Positions 1 through 7,983 of a DNA stretch of 64,000 bases are shown here, piece by piece. The DNA lies in assembly GCF_036195325.1 (NCBI RefSeq), contig NZ_CP108101.1, positions 6,448,001 to 6,512,000 on the forward strand. The letters are read 5' to 3'. Position 1 is the first letter of the stretch; every line of letters starts with the position of its first letter. Position numbers and translations under genes: made by a program. This DNA is from Streptomyces sp. NBC_00234. GTDB taxonomy: Bacteria > Actinomycetota > Actinomycetes > Streptomycetales > Streptomycetaceae. The notes beneath the pieces were generated by a model, which saw nothing but the letters and a program-made list of their open reading frames with translations, was not told the DNA's origin and did no database searches.

Positions 1-53
1 AGTCCGGCTTCGAGACCGGCCAGATCGTCGGTCTTGATGTCAGTGCTGGCCAT
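1..53 (-). CDS. ABC transporter permease, 5' end only (probable sulfonate transporter)
   Basis: Only the first 17 codons lie in the window, beginning with an ATG whose complement is at 51-53 and reading MASTDIKTDDLAGLEAG. The start lies inside the end of the ATP-binding gene (14-nt overlap), so the two are translationally coupled. No domain is visible. From position alone, after a substrate-binding protein gene and an ATPase gene, it is expected to be the SsuC-type membrane permease. The rest lies beyond the left edge. Confidence 0.7.
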   Translation of the reverse strand, partial: MASTDIKTDDLAGLEAG

Positions 54-831
54 GTCGGCGGATCTCCCCACGCAGTTCTTCGGTGATCTCGACGGAGAGC
101 TCCGCCACCGCGGTGTCCTCGATGCGGCGCGGCTGCTCGATGTCGACCGTCCACTCCCGGGCGATCCGGCCCGGCCGGGACGACAGCAGCACGACCCGCT
201 GGGCGAGCCGCACCGCCTCCCGCACGTTGTGGGTGACGAAGAGGACCGAGGCGTTCGTCTCGCGCCAGATCCGGGTCAGTTCGTCGTGCAGCACGTCGCG
301 GGTGATGGCGTCGAGCGCGGCGAACGGCTCGTCCATCAGAAGCAGTTGGCTGTCCTGGGCGAGCGCGCGGGCCATCGCCACGCGCTGGCGCATACCGCCG
401 GAGAGTTCATGGACCCGCTTGCCGAACGCCCCGCCCAGCCGCACGAGTTCGAGCAGCCGCTCGGCCTCCGCGCGACGGTCCTGCTTCGGCACCCCGCGCA
501 GCCGCAGGGCGAGTTCGATGTTCTTGCCCGCGGTCAGCCACGGGAAGAGGGCGTGCTCCTGGAACATCAGGGCCGGCCGCCCGCCGGGGGTCTCGATGGA
601 CCCCGCGGTCGGGCGGTCGAGTCCGGCCACCAGGTTGAGCAGAGTCGACTTTCCGCACCCGGAGGCTCCCAGGAGGGTGACGAACTCGCCGGGAGCGACA
701 TCGAGCGTGATGTCGTCCAGGACGAGCTGCTGACCCGTGGGTCCGGCGAAGGACTTCGAGACGTGCGAGATACGAGCGGCGTGCTCGACCGCTGCACGGT
801 CCTCGGCCTTGGTGAGGGTGGTGGTCGCCAT
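40..831 (-). CDS. ssuB: ABC transporter ATP-binding protein, sulfonate/nitrate/taurine type
   Basis: ATPase of an importer of the SsuB/TauB/NrtD family, energising uptake at the inner face of the membrane. The protein shows Walker A GASGCGKSTLLNL, the signature LSGGMRQRVAMARAL, Walker B LLLMDEPFAALD and the switch His in FVTHN. A GTG three codons upstream (838-840) is also open, but AGGAGG lies eight bases before the ATG at 829-831, so I prefer the ATG. It follows the binding-protein gene by 43 nt and overlaps the next permease gene. Its place at the end of the cysteine operon favours sulfonate or another organosulfur substrate, but the sequence alone does not fix the substrate. Confidence 0.85.
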   Translation of the reverse strand: MATTTLTKAEDRAAVEHAARISHVSKSFAGPTGQQLVLDDITLDVAPGEFVTLLGASGCGKSTLLNLVAGLDRPTAGSIETPGGRPALMFQEHALFPWLTAGKNIELALRLRGVPKQDRRAEAERLLELVRLGGAFGKRVHELSGGMRQRVAMARALAQDSQLLLMDEPFAALDAITRDVLHDELTRIWRETNASVLFVTHNVREAVRLAQRVVLLSSRPGRIAREWTVDIEQPRRIEDTAVAELSVEITEELRGEIRRHGQH

Positions 832-874
832 GGTCGTCACCTCCTGGGAATCCTGGAACGGATGGGCGGTCGGG

Positions 875-1990
875 CTACTTGACGCCGAGACCGGCGTCGC
901 TGACCTCGGGCTTGCCCGCGGCCTTCAGGATCTTGTTCAGCGGACCGAGGTCGTAGATGCCCGTCAGGTCCGTCTCCTCCAGGAGACCGGCCTTCACCGC
1001 GTGGTCGGCCTGCGCGCCGAGCGTGGCGGCCAGCGGGTCGTCCGTGAACTGGATGGACTTCCACGCCGGGTCGATGACCTCGGGAGCCAGCTCCTTGCCG
1101 CTGAGCTCCTTGAGCGCGGCGTTGGCCGACGCCTTCGCCTTGTCCGGGTTGGCGTTGATCCACGCGTTGGTGTTCACCGAACCGCGCAGCACCGCCTCGA
1201 CGACGTCGGGGTGCTCGGAGAGGAACTTCTGCGACACGATGATGTTCGTGATCACGAACTTGTTGCCGGGCCACAGCGTGGACTCGTCGAGGAGGACCTT
1301 GCCTCCCTCGGCGACCAGCTTGGACGCGGTCGGCTCGGGCACCCAGGCGCCGTCCAGGGAACCGGCCTTGAAGGCGTCCGGCGTCACCTTGTTGTCCGAA
1401 CGGACCACGGAGACGTCGCCCTTGCCGCTCTGGGCGTCGACCTTCCAGCCCTTCTCGGAGATCCAGTTGAGGAACGCCACGTCCTGGGTGTTGCCGAGCT
1501 GAGGAGTGGCGATCTTCTTGCCCTTGAGGTCGTCCAGGGTCTTGATCTTCTTCGGGTCGACGACCAGCTTGACGCCGCCGGAGGCCGAACCGCCGACGAT
1601 CCGCAGGCTCTTGCCCTCGGACTTCGAGAAGCCGTTGATGGAGGGCGAGGGGCCGATGAAGCCGATGTCGATCGCGCCCGCGTTGAGGGCCTCGATCTCG
1701 GAGGGCCCCGCGTTGAACGTCGAGGGCTTCACCTCGGTGCCGCCGAGCTCCTTGGCGATCAGGCCCTCCTGGATACCGACCAGGGCGGTGGCGTGCGTGA
1801 GGTTCGGGAAGTAGCCGATCTTCACGCTGTCCGCGGAGAGCTTCTTGCCGTCGGCGGAGACGTTCGACTTCTTGGAGTCGTCGTCCTTGGCGTCGGAGCC
1901 GTAACCGCAGGCCGTGAGTACCACGGCGAGCAGCGGCAGAGCGGCGGCAGCTGCGAGGCTGCGGCGAACGGTGGAACGTGGGGCAGACAC
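875..1990 (-). CDS. ssuA: ABC transporter substrate-binding lipoprotein, aliphatic sulfonate type
   Basis: Periplasmic-binding-protein-like lipoprotein that captures substrate outside the membrane for the transporter above. Starting at GTG 1988-1990 (preceded by AGAGGAAAG) the 371-aa product begins with a signal peptide and the lipobox LTAC, followed by a low-complexity Asp/Lys linker. The body has the SsuA/NMT1-like features KIGYFPNLTHA, a GAIDIGFIGPSPS segment and KKIATPQLGNTQDVAFLNW. A longer frame to 2134 has no ribosome site and no signal peptide, so I reject it. The 234-nt gap to cysN contains a small stem-loop near 2027-2042, so the transporter may have its own promoter. Substrate is inferred from the sulfur context. 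Confidence 0.85.
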   Translation of the reverse strand: MSAPRSTVRRSLAAAAALPLLAVVLTACGYGSDAKDDDSKKSNVSADGKKLSADSVKIGYFPNLTHATALVGIQEGLIAKELGGTEVKPSTFNAGPSEIEALNAGAIDIGFIGPSPSINGFSKSEGKSLRIVGGSASGGVKLVVDPKKIKTLDDLKGKKIATPQLGNTQDVAFLNWISEKGWKVDAQSGKGDVSVVRSDNKVTPDAFKAGSLDGAWVPEPTASKLVAEGGKVLLDESTLWPGNKFVITNIIVSQKFLSEHPDVVEAVLRGSVNTNAWINANPDKAKASANAALKELSGKELAPEVIDPAWKSIQFTDDPLAATLGAQADHAVKAGLLEETDLTGIYDLGPLNKILKAAGKPEVSDAGLGVK

Positions 1991-2224
1991 GGGAGGCTTT
2001 CCTCTCGTCGTCCCGGCGTTCACGTCCCCCGGAAGTCCGGGGACGCGGCCGGGTGGTCGGCAGGTCTTCGTCTGAACTGGCGGTGCGGGTGGTGCAAGCG
2101 GGCGCGCAGGCAGTGCGCGTACGTCATCACGCACATCGCCCGACCCCGCCCTGGCCGCTGCCGAGGGCGCCGCTGCCGACCCGGCCGCCCTCCTTCGCGA
2201 AGGTCGAGAAGACGTCGATACCCA

Positions 2225-3577
2225 TCAGAAGTCCCATCCGGCGTCGTCGCCCGCCGGGGTCTCGTCCTGGACGGACCCGGCGACCTCGGCGAACGAGGCG
2301 CCCGCCATGCCGGCGGAGAGCGTGGTGCCGTCCGCGGGGTCGATCAGCAGGAACGACCCGGTACGGCGGGAGTCCGCGTACGAGTCGAGCGCGAGCGGTT
2401 CCGCGGTGCGCACGACGACCCGGCCGATGTCGTTGGCGACCAGCTGCCCCGGCGCGGGGTGCTGGGAGAGGTCGTCGAGGGTCAGGCGGGACGGGATGTC
2501 CTTGACGATCGCCTTGACCGTCCGGGTGGTGTGCTTGAGCAGCACCCGCTGGCCCACCGAGAGCGGCTGGTCGGCCACGTGGCAGACCGTCGCCTCGACG
2601 TCCTGGGTGACCGCGGGCGCGTCGTCGGCGGGGGCGAGCAGGTCGCCGCGCGAGACGTCGATGTCGTCGGCCAGCCGGATGGTGACGGACTGCGGTGCCC
2701 ACGCGACGTCGACGCTCTCACCGAGCGCGTCGATCCCCGCGATCGTCGAGGTGCGGCCCGAGGGAAGGACGGTGACGGACTCGCCGACGCGGAAGGCTCC
2801 CGCGGCGATCTGGCCCGCGTAGCCGCGGTAGTCGGGGTGCTCGGCGGTCTGCGGACGGATGACGTACTGCACGGGGAACCGGGCGTGGCAGGCGGTGAGG
2901 TCGTGGCTGACCGGCACCGTCTCCAGGTGTTCCAGCACGGTCGGGCCGCCGTACCAGTCCATGTTGGCCGAGGGCTCCACGACGTTGTCACCGGCGAGTG
3001 CCGAGATCGGGATCGCGGTGATCTCCGGGACGCCGAGGGACGCCGCGTACGCGGTGAACTCCTTGGCTATGGCGGCGAACACGGGCTCCGCGTACGCGAC
3101 CAGGTCCATCTTGTTGACGGCCAGGACCACGTGCGGGACGCGCAGCAGCGCGGCGACGGCGGCGTGCCGGCGGGTCTGTTCGACGACACCGTTGCGGGCG
3201 TCGACGAGGACCACGGCCAGCTCGGCCGTCGAGGCCCCGGTCACCATGTTGCGGGTGTACTGCACATGGCCCGGTGTGTCGGCGAGGATGAACCGGCGGG
3301 CCGGCGTGGCGAAGTAGCGGTAGGCGACATCGATGGTGATGCCCTGCTCGCGCTCGGCCCGCAGTCCGTCGGTCAGCAGCGCCAGGTCGGGCGCCTCCTG
3401 GCCACGGCTGCGCGAGGCGTGCTCGACGGCCTCCAGCTGGTCGGTGAGGACCGACTTGGAGTCGTGCAGCAGCCGTCCCACGAGGGTGGACTTGCCGTCG
3501 TCGACCGAGCCCGCGGTGGCGAAGCGAAGCAGCGTGGTGGTCGACACCTCGGCGGCCTGCTGGGTGGGTGTGGTCAT
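2225..3577 (-). CDS. cysN: sulfate adenylyltransferase subunit 1 (GTPase subunit)
   Basis: Regulatory GTPase subunit of ATP sulfurylase. With CysD it makes adenosine 5'-phosphosulfate from sulfate and ATP, using GTP hydrolysis to drive the reaction. The 450-aa protein has the EF-Tu-like G motifs GSVDDGKST (about residue 24), DTPGHVQY and NKMDL, then beta-barrel domains. It lacks the C-terminal APS kinase domain found in CysNC fusions, which agrees with a separate cysC upstream. It begins one base after the cysD stop and is the last biosynthetic gene of the operon. Confidence 0.95.
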   Translation of the reverse strand: MTTPTQQAAEVSTTTLLRFATAGSVDDGKSTLVGRLLHDSKSVLTDQLEAVEHASRSRGQEAPDLALLTDGLRAEREQGITIDVAYRYFATPARRFILADTPGHVQYTRNMVTGASTAELAVVLVDARNGVVEQTRRHAAVAALLRVPHVVLAVNKMDLVAYAEPVFAAIAKEFTAYAASLGVPEITAIPISALAGDNVVEPSANMDWYGGPTVLEHLETVPVSHDLTACHARFPVQYVIRPQTAEHPDYRGYAGQIAAGAFRVGESVTVLPSGRTSTIAGIDALGESVDVAWAPQSVTIRLADDIDVSRGDLLAPADDAPAVTQDVEATVCHVADQPLSVGQRVLLKHTTRTVKAIVKDIPSRLTLDDLSQHPAPGQLVANDIGRVVVRTAEPLALDSYADSRRTGSFLLIDPADGTTLSAGMAGASFAEVAGSVQDETPAGDDAGWDF

Positions 3578-3578
3578 G

Positions 3579-4514
3579 TTAGAAGTACCCCTCGCGCTTG
3601 CGGTCTTCCATCGCGGCCTCGGACATCTTGTCGTCGGCGCGCGTCGCGCCCCGCTCGGTGAGACGGGAGGCGGCGATCTCGGTGATCACGGCGTCCAGCG
3701 TGGTGGCGTCGGAGTCGACGGCGCCGGTGCAGGACATGTCGCCGACGGTGCGGTAGCGCACCAGCCGGGTCTCGACCGTCTCGTGGTCCTTGGGGCCGCC
3801 CCACTCGCCCGCCGTCAGCCACATCCCGGAGCGGCTGAAGACCTCGCGCTCGTGGGCGAAGTAGATCCCGGGGAGCTCGATGCCCTCGCGCTCGATGTAC
3901 TGCCAGACGTCGAGCTCGGTCCAGTTCGAGATCGGGAAGACCCGCACGTGCTCACCGGGCGCGTGGCGGCCGTTGTAGAGCTGCCACAGCTCGGGGCGCT
4001 GCCGGCGGGGGTCCCATTGCGAGAACTCGTCGCGCAGCGAGAAGACCCGCTCCTTGGCGCGCGCCTTCTCCTCGTCGCGGCGCCCGCCGCCGAACACCGC
4101 GTCGAAGCGGAGCTGCTGGATGGCTTCGGTCAGCGGCACCGTCTGGAGCGGGTTGCGCGTGCCGTCGGGGCGCTCGCGGAGCTTCCCGGCGTCGATGTAC
4201 TCCTGTACGGAGGCGACGTGCAGCCGCAGCCCGTGCTTCTCGACGGTGCGGTCCCGGTACTCCAGGACCTCGGGGAAGTTGTGCCCCGTGTCGACGTGCA
4301 GCAGCGTGAACGGCACCGGCGCGGGCGCGAACGCCTTGAGCGCCAGGTGCAGCATCAGGATCGAGTCCTTGCCGCCGGAGAACAGGATCACCGGCCGCTC
4401 GAACTCTCCCGCCACCTCGCGGAAGATGTGCACGGCCTCGGACTCCAGGGAGTCCAGGTGGCTGAGCGCGTAAGGATGGACGGTGCCTTCCGGCACGGTG
4501 GCGACGGTCGTCAC
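3579..4514 (-). CDS. cysD: sulfate adenylyltransferase subunit 2
   Basis: Catalytic PP-loop subunit of ATP sulfurylase, partner of CysN. The 311-aa product has the ATP pyrophosphatase loop LFSGGKDSILMLHLA, followed by LLHVDTGHNFPEVLEYRD and ISNWTELDVWQYI, all typical of CysD. The start is the GTG at 4512-4514, which overlaps the cysC stop as GTGA. An in-frame extension to 4700 runs through cysC and is not used. The overlap implies coupled translation and equal output of the activation enzymes. Confidence 0.95.
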   Translation of the reverse strand: MTTVATVPEGTVHPYALSHLDSLESEAVHIFREVAGEFERPVILFSGGKDSILMLHLALKAFAPAPVPFTLLHVDTGHNFPEVLEYRDRTVEKHGLRLHVASVQEYIDAGKLRERPDGTRNPLQTVPLTEAIQQLRFDAVFGGGRRDEEKARAKERVFSLRDEFSQWDPRRQRPELWQLYNGRHAPGEHVRVFPISNWTELDVWQYIEREGIELPGIYFAHEREVFSRSGMWLTAGEWGGPKDHETVETRLVRYRTVGDMSCTGAVDSDATTLDAVITEIAASRLTERGATRADDKMSEAAMEDRKREGYF

Positions 4515-5056
4515 GCCAGGCCCCTCTCGGTGAGCAGCGCGCGCAGCGCGCTTGCGGACTCCTGCACGGTCTGCTGGTGCGACTCGATCCGCAGATCGGG
4601 CGACTCGGGTGCCTCGTAGGGGTCGTCGACCCCGGTGAGACCACTGATCTCGCCCGCTGCCTGCTTGGCGTACAGCCCCTTCACGTCCCGCTCGGAGCAC
4701 ACCTCGACGGGGGTGGCGACGTGCACCTCCAGGTAGGCGGTGCCCTCGGTCCGGTGGCGCTTGCGGACCGCGTCGCGGCTGTCCGCGTACGGCGCGATCA
4801 CCGGGACGAGCACCTTCACGCCGTTCGCCGCCAGCAGTTCGGCGACGAAGCCGATCCGCTGGACGTTGGTGTGGCGGTCCTCGCGGGAGAAGCCGAGGCC
4901 CGCGGAGAGGAACTCCCGGATCTCGTCGCCGTCGAGCACCTCCACCTTGTGCCCGTCACCGCGCAGCCGGCCCGCCAGCTCGTACGCGATGGTCGTCTTG
5001 CCCGCGCTCGGCAGACCGGTCAGCCAGACGGTGGCCCCTGTCTCCGTCACGCTCAT
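4511..5056 (-). CDS. cysC: adenylylsulfate (APS) kinase
   Basis: Phosphorylates APS to PAPS in the cytoplasm. The protein (181 aa from ATG 5054-5056) carries the P-loop GLPSAGKTT, the kinase segment DGDEIREFLSAGLGFSREDR and FVAELLAANGVKVLVPVIAPY. An earlier ATG at 5078-5080 touches the cysH stop (TGATG) and would add eight residues, but AGGAGA sits just before the inner ATG, which I take as the main start. Since the neighbouring reductase looks like an iron-sulfur APS reductase, PAPS made here probably serves sulfation rather than assimilation. Confidence 0.92.
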   Translation of the reverse strand: MSVTETGATVWLTGLPSAGKTTIAYELAGRLRGDGHKVEVLDGDEIREFLSAGLGFSREDRHTNVQRIGFVAELLAANGVKVLVPVIAPYADSRDAVRKRHRTEGTAYLEVHVATPVEVCSERDVKGLYAKQAAGEISGLTGVDDPYEAPESPDLRIESHQQTVQESASALRALLTERGLA

Positions 5057-5079
5057 CGAAGTCTCCTGATCCGTTGTCA

Positions 5080-5796
5080 TCAGCCGTGCAGCCCGCACTC
5101 GGTCTTGCCCCGCCCGGCCCACCGGCCGGCCCGTGCGTCCTCGCCCTCCAGCACCCGCCGGGTGCAGGGCGCGCAGCCCACGGAGGCGTATCCGTCCATC
5201 AGGAGCGGGTTGGTCAGCACGCCGTGTTCGGCAACATAGGCATCCACGTCGTCCTGCGTCCAAGAGGCGATTGGCGAGATCTTGACCTTGCGCCGCTTCT
5301 CGTCCCAGCCCACCACCGGTGTGTTCGCCCGGGTCGGTGATTCGTCCCGCCGCAGGCCGGTCGCCCACGCGGTGTACGAAGTCAGGCCGTCCTCAAGGGG
5401 CTTGACCTTCCGCAGGGCGCAGCAGAGGTCGGGGTCGCGGTCGTGCAACTTCGGCCCGTACTCGGCGTCCTGCTCGGCCACGGTCTGCCGCGGGGTGAGC
5501 GTGATGACGTTCACGTCCATCACCGCGTCCACCGCGTCCCGGGTGCCGATGGTCTCGGGGAAGTGGTAGCCGGTGTCGAGGAACACCACGTCCACACCGG
5601 GGGCGACGCGCGAGGCGAGATGCGCGACCACCGCGTCCTCCATCGAGGACGTGACGCAGAACCGCGTCCCGAACGTGTCGGTCGCCCACTTCAGGATGTC
5701 GGTCGCGGAGGCGTTCTCCAGGTCCCGTCCCGCCTGTTCGGCCAGTTCCCTCAGGGCCTCGTCGGTGAGCTCGCCGGCTTGCAGAGTGCCCGTCAT
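5080..5796 (-). CDS. cysH: phosphoadenylyl/adenylyl-sulfate reductase (4Fe-4S APS reductase type)
   Basis: Reduces APS (or PAPS) to sulfite with thioredoxin. The 238-aa protein has the PP-loop-like SSMEDAV, FLDTGYHFPET, and two cysteine pairs (DLCCALRKVKPL and GCAPCTR). Those pairs bind the 4Fe-4S cluster of APS-using bacterial reductases and are absent from the enterobacterial PAPS enzyme. The C-terminal catalytic Cys is in ECGLHG. Its ATG overlaps the stop of the 59-aa upstream gene. Confidence 0.95.
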   Translation of the reverse strand: MTGTLQAGELTDEALRELAEQAGRDLENASATDILKWATDTFGTRFCVTSSMEDAVVAHLASRVAPGVDVVFLDTGYHFPETIGTRDAVDAVMDVNVITLTPRQTVAEQDAEYGPKLHDRDPDLCCALRKVKPLEDGLTSYTAWATGLRRDESPTRANTPVVGWDEKRRKVKISPIASWTQDDVDAYVAEHGVLTNPLLMDGYASVGCAPCTRRVLEGEDARAGRWAGRGKTECGLHG

Positions 5797-5972
5797 ATCC
5801 CGTCCCCTTCAACGTCGTTGCGCTTCAGTCCCTGGGACAGCAGCCCCAGGAACTTCAGCTGGAACGCGCGGTTGCAGGAGGCACATTCCCAGGCGCCGTG
5901 CCCGGTCTCGTGCGGACGCAGGTCCTCGTCGCCGCAGTACGGGCAGTAGAACGGCGCGGCTCGTTCGCTCAT
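5793..5972 (-). CDS. 59-aa double-CxxC zinc-ribbon protein of the cys operon
   Basis: A short gene fixed by overlaps at both ends: its ATG (5970-5972) overlaps the sulfite reductase stop and its TGA overlaps the cysH ATG. The product starts MSERAAPFYCPYCGDEDLRP and has a second pair in WECASCNRAFQLKFLG. Two CxxC pairs about 20 residues apart indicate a zinc ribbon or rubredoxin-like metal site. The tail is basic and amphipathic. Such small proteins recur between these two genes in streptomycetes, but I know of no established function. The position suggests a role linked to electron delivery to, or assembly of, the two iron-sulfur reductases. That role is inference. Confidence 0.85.
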   Translation of the reverse strand: MSERAAPFYCPYCGDEDLRPHETGHGAWECASCNRAFQLKFLGLLSQGLKRNDVEGDGI

Positions 5973-7666
5973 GACAGCGACTCCGCGCTGGCGCGGGCGG
6001 CCCAGGTCGCGAAGCGCTCGTCGTCCTCGCGCTCCTCCTGGAAACGGCCCAGCACGCGCTCGACGTAGTCGGGCAGTTCGGCCGAAGTGACCTTGAGGCC
6101 ACGGACCTTGCGGCCGAAGCCGGCCTCCAGGCCCAGTGCGCCGCCGAGGTGCACCTGGTAGCCCTCGACCTGGTTGCCCTCGTCGTCGAGCATGAGCTGG
6201 CCCTTGAGACCGATGTCGGCCGTCTGGATACGGGCGCAGGCGTTGGGGCAGCCGTTGATGTTGATCGTCAGCGGCTCCTCGAAGTCCGGCATGCGGCGCT
6301 CCAGTTCGTCGATGAGCGAGGCGCCGCGCGCCTTCGTCTCGACGATGGCCAGCTTGCAGAACTCGATCCCGGTGCAGGCCATGGTGCCGCGCCGGAACGG
6401 CGACGGCCTGACCTGGAAGTCGAGCGCCTCCAGACCGGAGACCAGCGACTCGACCCGGTCCTCCGTCACGTCGAGGATGATCATCTTCTGCTCGACGGTG
6501 GTACGGAGCCGGTCCGAGCCGTGCGCCGCGGCGAGGTCGGCGATCTTGGCCAGGGTGGAGCCGTCCACGCGGCCGACGCGCGGGGCGAAGCCGACGTAGA
6601 ACCGGCCGTCGCTCTGCTGGTGGACGCCGATGTGGTCGCGCCAGCGGGAGGAGGGCTGGGCGGGCGGCGGTCCGTCGAGCAGCGGGCGCTTGAGGTACTC
6701 GTCCTCCAGCACCTGGCGGAACTTGGCGGGACCCCAGTCGGCCATCAGGAACTTCAGGCGGGCGCGGGTCCGCAGCCGGCGGTAGCCGTAGTCGCGGAAG
6801 ATGCCGACGACTCCGGCCCAGACGTCCGGGACCTCGTCGAGCGGCACCCAGGTGCCGAGCCGCTCCGCGAGCCGCGGGTTGGTGGAGAGCCCGCCGCCGA
6901 CCCAGACGTCGAAACCGGGGCCGTGCTCGGGGTGGTCGACACCGACGAACGCGATGTCGTTGATCTCGTGGACCACGTCCTGCACCGGCGAGCCGGAGAT
7001 GGCGGTCTTGAACTTGCGGGGCAGGTTGGAGAATTCGGGGCTGCCGATGTAGCGGTCGTGGATCTCGTCGACCGCCGGGGTGCCGTCGATGATCTCGTCC
7101 GCCGCGATACCCGCCACCGGGGAACCGATGATCACGCGGGGGCAGTCACCGCACGCCTCGGTGGTGGAGAGCCCGACGGCCTCCAGCTTCTCCCAGATCG
7201 CCGGAACGTCCTCGATGCGGATCCAGTGCAGCTGGACGTTCTGCCGGTCGGTGATGTCGGCGGTGCCCCGCGCGTACTCCTGCGAGATCTCACCGATGAC
7301 GCGGAGCTGTGCGGTGGTCAGCCGGCCGCCGTCGATGCGGACGCGGAGCATGAAGTAGCGGTCGTCCAGCTCCTCCGGCTCCAGGATCGCGGTCTTGCCG
7401 CCGTCGATGCCGGGCTTGCGCTGGGTGTAGAGGCCCCACCAGCGCATCCGTCCACGCAGGTCGTTGGGGTCGATCGAGTCGAAGCCGCGCTTGGAGTAGA
7501 TCGTCTCAATACGTGTCCGCACGTTGAGACTGTCGTCGTCCTTCTTGAACTGCTCGTTCCCGTTGAGCGGGGTGAAGTGCCCCATCGCCCACTGGCCCTC
7601 GCCACGGTGGCGTCCGGCCTTGCGGCGGGGCGCGGTGGTCGCAGGCTGTTCCGGGGTGGCGGCCAT
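5969..7666 (-). CDS. sir: ferredoxin-dependent sulfite reductase (nitrite/sulfite reductase family)
   Basis: Six-electron reduction of sulfite to sulfide with siroheme and a coupled 4Fe-4S cluster. From ATG 7664-7666 (AAGGA upstream) the 565-aa protein has two ferredoxin-like half repeats, the TDRQNVQLHWIRI siroheme segment, and the cluster cysteines in CTGIEFCKLA and NGCPNACARIQ (Cx5C then Cx3C). An N-terminal basic linker (RRKAGRHRGEGQW) precedes the core. It could reduce nitrite, but the cys genes behind it and the cysteine leader peptide in front argue for sulfite. A 16-residue N-terminal extension to 7714 is open but has no ribosome site. Confidence 0.95.
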   Translation of the reverse strand: MAATPEQPATTAPRRKAGRHRGEGQWAMGHFTPLNGNEQFKKDDDSLNVRTRIETIYSKRGFDSIDPNDLRGRMRWWGLYTQRKPGIDGGKTAILEPEELDDRYFMLRVRIDGGRLTTAQLRVIGEISQEYARGTADITDRQNVQLHWIRIEDVPAIWEKLEAVGLSTTEACGDCPRVIIGSPVAGIAADEIIDGTPAVDEIHDRYIGSPEFSNLPRKFKTAISGSPVQDVVHEINDIAFVGVDHPEHGPGFDVWVGGGLSTNPRLAERLGTWVPLDEVPDVWAGVVGIFRDYGYRRLRTRARLKFLMADWGPAKFRQVLEDEYLKRPLLDGPPPAQPSSRWRDHIGVHQQSDGRFYVGFAPRVGRVDGSTLAKIADLAAAHGSDRLRTTVEQKMIILDVTEDRVESLVSGLEALDFQVRPSPFRRGTMACTGIEFCKLAIVETKARGASLIDELERRMPDFEEPLTININGCPNACARIQTADIGLKGQLMLDDEGNQVEGYQVHLGGALGLEAGFGRKVRGLKVTSAELPDYVERVLGRFQEEREDDERFATWAARASAESLS

Positions 7667-7780
7667 GACAATACGTCCTTCGGGACTGCGGGAGGGCGGC
7701 TCTGAACTGCACACTCGCGCGGAGGCGCGGCGGTGCGCTGGGTCAGTACAGGTAAAGGGATCTCGGCGATGCTGGGTTTC
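7667..7780 (-). promoter_or_regulatory. leader region between the Cys leader peptide and sulfite reductase
   Basis: About 110 nt of untranslated leader. On the transcript it includes a small GC hairpin, CGCGCC-TC-CGCGCG style, near 7719-7732, then the AAGGA ribosome site. This is where an attenuation or ribosome-access switch governed by the leader peptide would act. I see no clear U-run terminator, so control may be translational or Rho-type rather than intrinsic termination. Confidence 0.45.
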
Positions 7781-7864
7781 TCAGCTCGCCGGACAGATGG
7801 CGCTGGACATGCGGCCGAGGTCGACGTGCCGCCGACTCACCAAGGCAATTCCAGTTCCAGACAT
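7781..7864 (-). CDS. 27-aa cysteine-containing leader peptide upstream of sulfite reductase
   Basis: Reading the minus strand from ATG 7862-7864 gives a 27-codon frame. It contains SRRHVDLGRMSSAICPAS at its C-terminus and stops at TGA 7781-7783. That Arg-Arg-His ending with Ile-Cys-Pro is the hallmark of the short leader peptides found before sulfur genes in Streptomyces. The stop is 114 nt before the sulfite reductase ATG, in the same direction. The single Cys codon four from the end would sense cysteinyl-tRNA supply during translation, so it is a likely cis-acting attenuator of the whole operon. The mechanism is inferred. Confidence 0.85.
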   Translation of the reverse strand: MSGTGIALVSRRHVDLGRMSSAICPAS

Positions 7865-7983
7865 GACGGAAGCGTGTCACGCGCAGTTCCGAGCAGTCCA
7901 CCACGATCCACAATGTGGACGACATGGTCTCGAACAGTGAGACCCTGTGTCCTCCGTCACTCCCGTGGGGTCGACAAGTCGAC

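Noticed and set aside
737..3661. 974-codon open frame on the plus strand across the ABC and cysN genes
   Set aside because: Antisense to ssuA and cysN, which are unmistakable. Its product is Arg/Gly/Val-rich with no domain, as expected of shadow frames in 70% GC DNA.
7743..7925. 60-codon minus-strand frame upstream of sulfite reductase
   Set aside because: It overlaps the cysteine leader peptide in another frame and has no ribosome site or recognisable sequence. The leader peptide explains the region better.
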